Assembly: GCA_964469485.1 (NCBI GenBank)
Contig: CAYXZP010000001.1
Span: 59,688 to 123,687, forward strand
Reading direction: 5' to 3'
Origin: CAYXZP01 sp964469485
GTDB taxonomy: Bacteria > Desulfobacterota > Binatia > UBA1149 > CAYXZP01
DNA length: 64,000 nucleotides
A model generated the notes under the pieces. The model saw nothing but the letters and a program-made list of their open reading frames with translations. It did not search any database and was not told where the DNA came from. The first letter of the stretch is position 1. Every line of letters starts with the position of its first letter. This document shows positions 16,865 through 24,324 of the stretch, one piece after another. A program made the translations under genes and the position numbers.

Positions 16865-17746
16865 CTACAGCGCCCTGTTCGGCACCGGCGGGCGCTCGGA
16901 ATAATCGTAGAACCCGAGCTTGGTCTTGCGGCCGAGCGTGCCCCCGGCCACCAGCCGTTTGATGGTCTCGGGCGGGGCCATATAACTCTCGCCGAAGCTC
17001 GTGTGCAGGTTCTCTGCCATAGCGCACACGATATCGAGGCCGATGTAGTCGGCCAGCGCCAAGGGTCCCATCGGGTGGTTGGCGCCCAGCTGCATCGCCG
17101 TGTCGATGCCGGCTATGTCGGCCAATCCCGATTCGAGCGCGCGCACGGCGTCGCACATGTAAGGCGTGAGCAAGCGGTTGACGATAAAGCCGGTGGAATC
17201 CTTGACCAGCACCGCTGTCTTGCCGATCGCTTCGACGAACGCGACGGCATCGGCCGTTACCGAGGCTTCGGTGTCGTCGGTCGGAATGACCTCGACGAGC
17301 TTCATGAGGGTGGCCGGGTTGAAGAAGTGAAGACCCAAGAAACGACCGCCGCGCGTCGTGGCCGAGGCCATGTCGTTTATCGCCAGCGTCGAGGTGTTGC
17401 TCGCCAGGATGCAGTCGGCCTTGGTCACCGAGTCGAGCTCGGCGAATTTCTCCTTCTTGGTCGCTATGTCCTCGACGATGGATTCGATGACGAGGTCTGC
17501 GTCCGTCGCCGCCTCGAGCGAGTCGGTGAAGCTTATGCGGGCAAGGGTTTGATCGGCGGCGTCCTGGTCGAGCTTGCCCTTTTCGACCAGCCGGCCGAGG
17601 TTCTTCTCGATGCCGGCCTTGGCCCTGTCAGCCGGCCCGGGGGTTGCCTTGATCATGACCACGGTCGTGCCCTTGGACGCGGCCGCCTCCGCGATGCCGG
17701 CGCCCATCTGACCGCCGCCCAGCACGGCTATTTTCTCAATGCTCAT
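16865..17746 (-). CDS. 3-hydroxybutyryl/3-hydroxyacyl-CoA dehydrogenase
   Basis: A 293-residue NAD-dependent dehydrogenase that oxidises (S)-3-hydroxyacyl-CoA in beta-oxidation or the reverse reaction. The Rossmann motif GGGQMGAGIAEAA is at residues 10-22. The catalytic His-Glu region is HFFNPATLMKLVEVI (about 143-157), preceded by SNTSTLAI. The second domain contains FIVNRLLTPYMCDAVRALESG. It is the short form without a hydratase domain. Its ATG 17746 lies 15 bp after the MDR oxidoreductase stop, so the two are probably one operon. It fits the acyl-CoA theme of the ETF and mutase genes. Confidence 0.93.
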   Translation of the reverse strand: MSIEKIAVLGGGQMGAGIAEAAASKGTTVVMIKATPGPADRAKAGIEKNLGRLVEKGKLDQDAADQTLARISFTDSLEAATDADLVIESIVEDIATKKEKFAELDSVTKADCILASNTSTLAINDMASATTRGGRFLGLHFFNPATLMKLVEVIPTDDTEASVTADAVAFVEAIGKTAVLVKDSTGFIVNRLLTPYMCDAVRALESGLADIAGIDTAMQLGANHPMGPLALADYIGLDIVCAMAENLHTSFGESYMAPPETIKRLVAGGTLGRKTKLGFYDYSERPPVPNRAL

Positions 17747-17761
17747 GTTCTCTCCTTGCTG

Positions 17762-18913
17762 TCAGTTGACGGCGAAGACCGGGAACCAGCCGATGTTGCC
17801 GGCCTTGTAGTCGGCGAACATCTGCGGAACCTCGTCGAAGCCATAGGTGTTGCCGTCGAGCGGCGGCAACCAACCGTTGGCTTCGGCGAACTCGACGGCC
17901 GCCACGCCCTGGCTGTAGCGGGCGTAATGCGTGTGGACGTGCTGGTGGCGCGCGATACACTCGCTTGCGCGCACGAGGTCTATCATCATGCCTTCCTTCC
18001 ACCCGGCCGTCGTCACGATCCCCTGTCGCGCCAATGCCTTGAGCGTGGCCCTGAAGACCGGTGCGCCGACAAAGTCCACGAAGATGTTCACCATCGCGCC
18101 GCCGGTCAGCTCGCGCACCTTCGAGATGAAGCTCTTTTCCGCCGCCGTGTACTTTGCGGTGTATTCCTCGTCCTTCTTGAACTTTTTCTTGTCGTAGTAC
18201 AGGTCGGAGAACTCGCGCCGGTCCAGCGGGTTGATGCCGAGCCCGTCGATCGCCGACAGACGTTCGTCGGTCGAGGCGATCTGCGTGGTCTTGCAGCCGG
18301 CATGTTTGGCCAGGGCCAACTCCCCCATGGTGACGCCGCCGCCCCAACCCCACACCTGCGGCTCGGGTAGCTCGTCATCGCCGATGAGGAGGCGGAAGGT
18401 CCCGTAAGCCAGTTCCCAGTTCGACCATGCTGTTATGTAGCGCAGCGAGAAGGCCGCCCACTGCTCGAGACGGTAGGCGGTGTCGGCCGGAATGGGGATG
18501 AGCTGCTTGGCGTGCATCTTTATCTGCTTAGCCAGGACCCCGGTGCTGCCCGGCGTGTCGTAGGCGAAGATCTTCTCGGGGTATCCGTAGCGGTCGGGCT
18601 CACCGTTGCAGAACACGATGGCGGTGTCGCCTTCGCGCACCGTGTCGACCTCGGGGCCGCACTTGTCGACCCGCACGACACCCGAATTGCCGATGACGAC
18701 CTTGTCCTCGCCGCGTGCCCGGCAGATGTCGATGGGACGGCGCTCGAGCGCGTGGCCCATGTTGCCCTCGAGACAGCCGAACAGGGGGCTGACCAGAGCC
18801 TCGTCGGCGGCCGGTTCGTCGTACGAGAAGGTCTCTCGAACCAACTCGGTGGTCACCGGCGCCGCTCCCTTCTCACCGGCGTGCAGGACCCAAGCATCGG
18901 TCTTGATTGTCAT
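17762..18913 (-). CDS. MDR-superfamily (zinc-type alcohol dehydrogenase-like) oxidoreductase
   Basis: A 383-residue medium-chain dehydrogenase/reductase. The GroES-like N-terminal half contains GCLEGNMGHALERRP and GNSGVVRV. The cofactor domain has WGWGGGVTMGELALAKHAG (about residues 195-213), a glycine-rich nucleotide motif. The C-terminal part includes FVDFVGAPVFRATLKALARQG. It looks like the crotonyl-CoA reductase/CcrA side of the family rather than a true alcohol dehydrogenase, and the structural-zinc cysteine cluster is absent. It precedes the hydroxyacyl-CoA dehydrogenase by 15 bp, so an enoyl-CoA or related acyl-thioester substrate is plausible. The exact reaction is not shown by the sequence. 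Confidence 0.72.
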   Translation of the reverse strand: MTIKTDAWVLHAGEKGAAPVTTELVRETFSYDEPAADEALVSPLFGCLEGNMGHALERRPIDICRARGEDKVVIGNSGVVRVDKCGPEVDTVREGDTAIVFCNGEPDRYGYPEKIFAYDTPGSTGVLAKQIKMHAKQLIPIPADTAYRLEQWAAFSLRYITAWSNWELAYGTFRLLIGDDELPEPQVWGWGGGVTMGELALAKHAGCKTTQIASTDERLSAIDGLGINPLDRREFSDLYYDKKKFKKDEEYTAKYTAAEKSFISKVRELTGGAMVNIFVDFVGAPVFRATLKALARQGIVTTAGWKEGMMIDLVRASECIARHQHVHTHYARYSQGVAAVEFAEANGWLPPLDGNTYGFDEVPQMFADYKAGNIGWFPVFAVN

Positions 18914-19101
18914 TTCAGAAACGCTCCCTTTTGTACGCTGTCCGGGCCGAGGAAGGCGGAAAACTAGCCCACGACATAGCGCAAGACAACCGTCCCCGGG
19001 CTTGCCTGTCTACTTTTGCGGCCGTCGCCGCTGCCTGATAGGTTCCCGGTTCTGACCGCCGCATGCCGCTTCTCTGTGCCCGTTAGACCCAGCCGTAAAG
19101 T

Positions 19102-20244
19102 ATGAAGCTCGCCGTTCGACGAGAGACCAGAGACGGGGAGCGCAGGGTCGCTATCGTCCCCGAGAGCGCCGCGCGTCTTATCGCCAAGGGTGTCGAGGTG
19201 GCGGTGGAGTCCGGGGCGGGCCTGGCCGCAAGCTTTTCGGACGATGTTTACCGTGAGGCCGGTGCTTCGGTCGAGACCTCGCGTGAAACGCTTCTCGGGT
19301 CTGCCGACGTCGTTGCCGGGGTCCAGGCCGCCGGCCCGGCCGAACTCACGCCCATGACGAGTGGAGCCACCTTCGTCGGACTTGTCTTTCCGCTGGTGAA
19401 CACCGCCGTGGTACGGGCGCTCGCCGAAGGCGGACTCAGTTGCCTGGCCCTGGACCGGATCCCTCGCATCACGCTGGCCCAGTCGATGGACGTCCTCAGC
19501 TCGCAGAGCACGGTGGCCGGCTACCGCGCGGTGACGCTGGCGGCCGAGGCGCTTCCAAAGTTCTTTCCCATGCTCATGACGGCTGCGGGCAAGGTCGACC
19601 CGGCCCGCGTGCTTGTTATGGGGGCCGGCGTTGCCGGTCTGCAGGCGATTGGAACCGCCCGCCGCTTGGGTGCCGTGGTGGAGGCCTATGACGTTCGCGC
19701 GGTCGTCAAGGAACAGGTCGAGAGCCTCGGGGCCAGCTTCATCGATGTCGGCATGTCCCAGGACGACGCCGGCAGCGGCGGTTACGCCAAGGAGGTCACC
19801 GCCGAGGACCAGGCCAGCGCCAACGAGGTCATTGCCGAACATCTCGAGAGGACCGATGTCTGCATAACCACGGCGCTTATACCCGGACGTCCGGCCCCCG
19901 AGTTGCTTACCAAGGAGATGGTTGCGCGCATGCCGGCCGGTTCCGTGGTCGTTGACCTGGCCGCCGAACAGGGCGGCAACTGCGAGCTTACCCGGCCGGG
20001 CGAGACCGTCGAGACCGGCGGGGTGCAAATACTGGGCCCCGCGAACCTGCCGAGCGATGTCCCCTATGACGCCAGCCGCATGTTCTCGCGCAATGTCGAG
20101 AAGCTCGTCCTTTATCTGCTCGCCGACGGCCGCCTCGAACTCGACCTCGAGAAGGAGATCGTCCGGGGCTCCATCGTCACGCTCGACGGCAAGGTGATGC
20201 ACGAGGATATCGAACAGGCCCTGGGCCGGGGAGCTTCGAACTGA
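19102..20244 (+). CDS. pntA: NAD(P) transhydrogenase alpha subunit part 1 (NAD-binding)
   Basis: A 380-residue soluble dI domain that binds NAD(H) in the proton-translocating transhydrogenase. It shares the alanine-dehydrogenase/PNT fold. Evident are VRRETRDGERRVAIVPE at the N-terminus, ALDRIPRITLAQSMDVLSSQ, VLVMGAGVAGLQAI (about residues 172-185) and AYDVRAVVKEQV. The alpha subunit is split in two genes, as in many alphaproteobacteria and deltaproteobacteria. The stop TGA and next ATG overlap (TGATG at 20242-20246), indicating translational coupling. It is first in the pnt operon. Confidence 0.95.
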   Translation: MKLAVRRETRDGERRVAIVPESAARLIAKGVEVAVESGAGLAASFSDDVYREAGASVETSRETLLGSADVVAGVQAAGPAELTPMTSGATFVGLVFPLVNTAVVRALAEGGLSCLALDRIPRITLAQSMDVLSSQSTVAGYRAVTLAAEALPKFFPMLMTAAGKVDPARVLVMGAGVAGLQAIGTARRLGAVVEAYDVRAVVKEQVESLGASFIDVGMSQDDAGSGGYAKEVTAEDQASANEVIAEHLERTDVCITTALIPGRPAPELLTKEMVARMPAGSVVVDLAAEQGGNCELTRPGETVETGGVQILGPANLPSDVPYDASRMFSRNVEKLVLYLLADGRLELDLEKEIVRGSIVTLDGKVMHEDIEQALGRGASN

Positions 20245-20555
20245 TGGAACACATCGACCCCACCGTTCTCTTCGTGGGCCTTTACGTCTTCCTGCTGGCC
20301 GGCTTCGTCGGCTACGGCGTCATCACGGGCGTACCCTCTCTGTTGCACACGCCGCTGATGGCCTTCACCAACGCGATCTCGGGCATCTCCCTTGTCGGTT
20401 CCCTGGTCGCCGCCGGCGCCGATTACAGCGACGTGAGCACCGTTCTCGGCTTCGTCGCCGTGAGGGCCGCTACCCTTCACGTGGCAGTCGGATTCCTCGC
20501 CACCGACCGCATGCTCAAGATGTTCAAGAAACGCGGGGGGGGCGCCAAGGGGTGA
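20244..20555 (+). CDS. pntA2: NAD(P) transhydrogenase alpha subunit part 2 (membrane)
   Basis: A 103-residue membrane part of the alpha subunit with three hydrophobic helices. The conserved segment LLHTPLMAFTNAISGI (about residues 32-47), followed by GFVAV and then GFLATDRMLKMF, is typical of the PntAB family small subunit. It helps form the proton channel with PntB. It overlaps both neighbours: one base with pntA and four bases (GTGA) with pntB. Confidence 0.94.
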   Translation: MEHIDPTVLFVGLYVFLLAGFVGYGVITGVPSLLHTPLMAFTNAISGISLVGSLVAAGADYSDVSTVLGFVAVRAATLHVAVGFLATDRMLKMFKKRGGGAKG

Positions 20556-21934
20556 ACCTCCAGCTCGAGATCCTTTACCTCCTTGCCTCGGTCCTGTTCG
20601 TCCTCGGGCTCAGAGGCCTTACCTCGCCCGTGACCGCCCGCCGCGGGGTCATCCTCGCCGAGTTCGGAATGGTCGCCGCGGTCTGGGGCACGTTGCTGCA
20701 CCCGGACATCGTCACCTTCAAATGGATCATCATTGCCGGCGCAATCGGTTCGGCAATCGGTATCGCCATGTCGGCGCTCATCCCGATGACCAAGATGCCC
20801 GAGCGCATCGCGCTCTCACACGCCTTCGGCGGCCTGGCCGCCGCGCTGGTGGGTGTTTCGCATTACTACGAACACGCCGGCCACCTCGACCGTGTGACGA
20901 TGTCGGCACTCGGTTTCGAAATGATGTTCGGCGCGGTCACCTTCACCGGCAGCCTCATGGCCTTTGGCAAGCTCCAGGGCGTGGTCACCAGCCGCAACGT
21001 GACCTATCCCCTCCAGAACGTCTCCAACATGGGGCTGTTCGCCGTGATGCTCACCTTGTGGGCCGCTCTCATCGTGAACGTGGGTGCGCCCCAGGACCTG
21101 ATGTTCTACTCGTTGTTCGGGTTGGCCATCCTGCTCGGCGTCCTTCTGATCTTGCCCATCGGGGGCGCCGATATGCCCGTCGTCATCGCGCTGCTCAACT
21201 CGTATGCTGGCCTGGCGGCCTCGGCCACGGGGTTCGTGCTCGAGAATAAGGTCTTGATCATCGCCGGGGCGCTCGACGGCGCTTCCGGGTTCATCCTGTC
21301 GATCGTGATGAGCCGGGCCATGAACCGCTCGTTCCGCAACGTGCTGTTCGGCGCTTTCGGCAAGCCCGACGAGGAGCACGCCGTGGCGGGTACCTCGACG
21401 GCCAGCGGCGAGGTGCGAGAGGCAAGCGTCGGGGACGCGGCTATGTTGCTCAGCGGTTCGGCCTCCGTGATCGTGGTCCCGGGCTACGGCATGGCCGTTG
21501 CCCAGGCCCAGCACGCCGTTCGTGAGATGGCCGAGCACCTGGAGAAAGAAGGCGTGCGGGTGCGCTATGCCATCCACCCGGTGGCCGGACGTATGCCCGG
21601 CCACATGAACGTGCTTCTGGCCGAGGCCGATGTTCCATATGACCAACTCTTCGAACTCGACGAGATCAACGACGACTTCAGCGACACCGATGTGTGCCTG
21701 GTCGTCGGCGCCAACGATGTCGTGAACCCGGCGGCCAAGAACACGCCGGGTAGTCCGATCTACGGTATGCCGGTCATGAACGCCGACCAGGCTCGCAGTT
21801 GCATCGTTCTCAAGCGCAGCATGCGGCCCGGTTTCGCGGGCATAGAGAACGAGCTGTTTACTGCCGAGAACACCGTCCTGGTGTTCGGGGACGCCAAGGA
21901 CACGCTCGGCAAGATAACCGAGACCCTGGCCTGA
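20552..21934 (+). CDS. pntB: NAD(P) transhydrogenase beta subunit
   Basis: A 460-residue beta subunit with about eight to nine N-terminal membrane helices and a C-terminal NADP-binding dIII domain. Typical dIII signatures are VPGYGMAVAQAQHAVREM (about residues 310-328), HPVAGRMPGHMNVLLAEA, VGANDVVNPAA and VLKRSMRPGFAGIEN. The complex uses the proton gradient to make NADPH from NADH. The start is GTG 20552, which overlaps the previous stop by four bases. The hairpin at 21948-21972 downstream can terminate this transcript weakly, although its T-run serves the opposite strand. Confidence 0.96.
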   Translation: MNLQLEILYLLASVLFVLGLRGLTSPVTARRGVILAEFGMVAAVWGTLLHPDIVTFKWIIIAGAIGSAIGIAMSALIPMTKMPERIALSHAFGGLAAALVGVSHYYEHAGHLDRVTMSALGFEMMFGAVTFTGSLMAFGKLQGVVTSRNVTYPLQNVSNMGLFAVMLTLWAALIVNVGAPQDLMFYSLFGLAILLGVLLILPIGGADMPVVIALLNSYAGLAASATGFVLENKVLIIAGALDGASGFILSIVMSRAMNRSFRNVLFGAFGKPDEEHAVAGTSTASGEVREASVGDAAMLLSGSASVIVVPGYGMAVAQAQHAVREMAEHLEKEGVRVRYAIHPVAGRMPGHMNVLLAEADVPYDQLFELDEINDDFSDTDVCLVVGANDVVNPAAKNTPGSPIYGMPVMNADQARSCIVLKRSMRPGFAGIENELFTAENTVLVFGDAKDTLGKITETLA

Positions 21935-21942
21935 GCGCCAAG

Positions 21943-21972
21943 AAAAACCCCCCGCTCTTGCGAGACGGGGGG
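21943..21972 (-). terminator. intrinsic terminator of the first cysteine-rich gene
   Basis: CCCCCCG (21948-21954) pairs with CGGGGGG (21966-21972). Read on the minus strand the hairpin is followed by TTTTT (21943-21947). It lies 26 bp after the minus-strand stop at 21998 and 14 bp after the pntB stop, so it probably ends the minus-strand transcript and may serve both sides. Confidence 0.75.
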
Positions 21973-21997
21973 CTCAACCAGGAGGGCGAACCCCCGG

Positions 21998-24061
21998 TTA
22001 CTGGCAGTTAGACCCGCCCGGCGGTTGATGGGCGGTGCCGTCTGCGCAAACGCCGTAATAGTCGAAGTTGATCGTGACACGGCCGGGACCGGGAATCCCG
22101 CCCGCGCTATTCACTGCCGCCGATATGGTCGGTGGCACACAGAAGGTCGACGCCATATCGCCGCCGAAGCGGTTGCCGTCGCCGCTGGCGGTGATGGGAT
22201 CGAGGAAGCAATTGCGACGTTTGGTCACCGTGCAGTTGCCGCAGTCGCCGCCGTCGCAGATCTCATCGATCGCCTCGCAGTCCGCGTCCGTGGTGCAGGG
22301 CAGGAAACCCTCGCCGCTGGCGCGCAGTTGGCCGTCGCAATAGCTGTCGGTGGGCCCGACCGTGCAACGGCCCTCGCCATCGGCGCCCGGGTCGGCCTCG
22401 CACAGCCCGTCGGTGCACTCGTTTATCAAGCTGGACGCTCCGCCGCCCATGCTCGTGCAGGAGCCCGCCGTCCCGCACTCGGCATCCGAGTTGCACGGCA
22501 GCGTCGAATCGCCCGTGCAAACCGCACAGGCGCACTGCATTCCCGGGACGAGCCCGCAAGGCACGGCACGCGGCAGTGAGGCGTTGCCGTGGGTCAGCCC
22601 CAGGCTGATGGCCAGACCCGTACCCGAGATGTTCTGATTGGAGGCCGGCGGACAGTCGAGGCTAGCCGGCCCGAAGGTCGGGTGCGCGGCCGTCACGCTG
22701 CAGGCCTGGCCGTCGCGTGTGCCGCCGTCACAGGTCCCGGCCGTGCAGCTGGGGCAGGGCTGGGTCTGCGACACGCCGAGGTGGACGATGGCGGCCAACG
22801 ATACGTCGCAGTCACCGTTGCAAATGCCGGTCCCGCCGTCGCAGTTGCACACTAGCTCCTCGACTATCTCGTTGACGATGCAGACCGGCGTGCCCGAGGA
22901 GCTCAGCGCCAGAGGGGGGCCGAAGAAGCAGCGGCATAGGCCGCCGTTGCAATCATCGGCGTCCGGCCCGAACACGTCGTCGCACTCCTGGGTCACGTCG
23001 TTGGCACAGCGGCAGTAGCCCGGGCTCGGGTCCGTGGTGACCGTGCAGCTGTCACAGTCGGAGTTGCAGTCGAGCGCCACCGCGCTCTGGAAACCGTCGA
23101 TGATGTCGACGTCGTGGGCCGTGCCCTTCCAGCCGGTGTCGAGTTCGGCGTTGGTGAGTTGCGCTCCCAAGCCGGCGTTGAAGGTGACCGGTGCCCCGGT
23201 TGGGCATACCCCCGGCAGTTCCCACTGCATGGCCACCAGGCCCGCCCCCACCGTACTGGCGATCTGACCGACGCAGGATTTGAGGTCGGCCGCCGAGTCC
23301 GCACATGAGCCCAAGGCATCCAACTCGGCCTTCGATCTGGTGCAGGCCTTGTCGATCGAGCTGTTGAGCTTGGCCAGGGCCTTGCCGATCTTGCCCTTGC
23401 CGTCGTAGCTACCTTGGTCCCAGACGGCCGAGCTGCCGCCCTTGTCCTGGCCGGCTTGGGCCTTGCCGCGTTCTTTGGCAACCGTGGCGATGTACTTCAT
23501 GTAGGCTTTGGGGAGGGTGCCGTGGCATTTGAGCTGCGCCTTGCCGAGCGCGCCGACGTCGGGAAGGCCGATGATCTCGGTCGCGGTCGATTGGACGATC
23601 TGGTCGGCCAGTGCCAGCAAGCAGTCGGCCAGTTCGTCGAAATCGTCAATGCCGTCGGTCGCGCCGCCGTCGTCGGTGGTCTGCGCCGGGCTCGGGCAGC
23701 GGCCGAAGTTTGCAAGGACTGCGAAGTACCAGAAACCCGACTTCTTGTCCCTGCACTTGCTCTTGCCGCCAGAGACTGAGGCGCGGAATTTACTGGCGGC
23801 AGACTGCACCTTCTTCTTCGACATATCGGCCACCGCGATCTGATTGCACTGCGTGGCCGCACCGACCTTGCCCTTGTTCCTGTTCTTGTGGCAGCCGGCC
23901 AGGGTCTTCTGGGCCGTGGCTACGTACTTGCCGAGACCCTTCGAGATGGTGGCCCGACACTTCATTTCGCCTTTGGTCCAGGCCTGGGCATCCGCCGCGG
24001 CCAGCACTAGGCCGGCTGCGATGGCAATGCAGGCCACCTTGACCAAGTATTTACCTTTCAT
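21998..24061 (-). CDS. secreted cysteine-rich protein, paralogue A
   Basis: A 687-residue exported protein of unknown function. A signal peptide (about 1-27, ending AADAQA) is followed by a Lys/Cys-rich, probably helical module (28-265) with KCRATISKGLGKYVATAQK and KCHGTLPKAYMKYIATVAK as related halves. A middle domain contains QLTNAELDTGWKG and VDIIDGF. A C-terminal half is packed with cysteines, including CNSDAECGTAGSC and CTTDADC, and ends GPGRVTINFDYYGVC. There is no C-terminal anchor and no CXXCH. It is homologous to the two genes upstream on this strand but more diverged. It has its own promoter and terminator. I do not recognise a characterised family. Confidence 0.85.
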   Translation of the reverse strand: MKGKYLVKVACIAIAAGLVLAAADAQAWTKGEMKCRATISKGLGKYVATAQKTLAGCHKNRNKGKVGAATQCNQIAVADMSKKKVQSAASKFRASVSGGKSKCRDKKSGFWYFAVLANFGRCPSPAQTTDDGGATDGIDDFDELADCLLALADQIVQSTATEIIGLPDVGALGKAQLKCHGTLPKAYMKYIATVAKERGKAQAGQDKGGSSAVWDQGSYDGKGKIGKALAKLNSSIDKACTRSKAELDALGSCADSAADLKSCVGQIASTVGAGLVAMQWELPGVCPTGAPVTFNAGLGAQLTNAELDTGWKGTAHDVDIIDGFQSAVALDCNSDCDSCTVTTDPSPGYCRCANDVTQECDDVFGPDADDCNGGLCRCFFGPPLALSSSGTPVCIVNEIVEELVCNCDGGTGICNGDCDVSLAAIVHLGVSQTQPCPSCTAGTCDGGTRDGQACSVTAAHPTFGPASLDCPPASNQNISGTGLAISLGLTHGNASLPRAVPCGLVPGMQCACAVCTGDSTLPCNSDAECGTAGSCTSMGGGASSLINECTDGLCEADPGADGEGRCTVGPTDSYCDGQLRASGEGFLPCTTDADCEAIDEICDGGDCGNCTVTKRRNCFLDPITASGDGNRFGGDMASTFCVPPTISAAVNSAGGIPGPGRVTINFDYYGVCADGTAHQPPGGSNCQ

Positions 24062-24148
24062 CGTTTATCCAACTCCCGCCCATGGTGGTCTGAATTCTCG
24101 CGCGCCAGGTGGCCCTCGGTGCCCTAGTGGAGCCTGGCTATCGGACCG

Positions 24149-24178
24149 ACCGTACGAAATCGGCCGGGGCTGTGTCAA
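24149..24178 (-). promoter_or_regulatory. putative promoter of cysteine-rich paralogue A
   Basis: On the minus strand TTGACA (24173-24178), an 18-base spacer and TACGGT (24149-24154). The start codon is at 24061, giving a leader of about 80 bases. The -35 is perfect and the -10 moderate. Paralogues B and C have similar elements in the same place. Confidence 0.45.
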
Positions 24179-24269
24179 GGCAAAGGCCTTGGCGTTTGCG
24201 GGGGCCGGGCCAGCCCTTGTCCGGGGCGGCTTTACGCTATGCCCCGCTTGGGGGGGGCGCCAACAGAAA

Positions 24270-24297
24270 GCCCCCGCGACCTTGTGGTCGCGGGGGC
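24270..24297 (-). terminator. intrinsic terminator of cysteine-rich paralogue B
   Basis: A perfect 12-bp stem, GCCCCCGCGACC (24270-24281) with GGTCGCGGGGGC (24286-24297), around the loop TTGT. Read on the minus strand it is followed by TTTCTGTT. It lies 27 bp after the stop of the gene at 24325. Confidence 0.8.
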
Positions 24298-24324
24298 CCT
24301 TGCTAGGAACTGGCTAGAGGCCGG

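Noticed and set aside
16799..18370. 523-codon plus-strand frame opposite the hydroxyacyl-CoA dehydrogenase and MDR genes
   Set aside because: It spans two real genes on the other strand and shows no domain or sensible start.
18964..20202. 412-codon minus-strand frame opposite pntA
   Set aside because: Antisense to a clear transhydrogenase gene; composition rich in Asp, Gly and His as in other shadows.
22993..23481. Frames inside the cysteine-rich genes in other phases, which repeat between paralogues B and C
   Set aside because: They repeat only because the underlying DNA is duplicated; the signal peptide and cysteine pattern are in the chosen frame.
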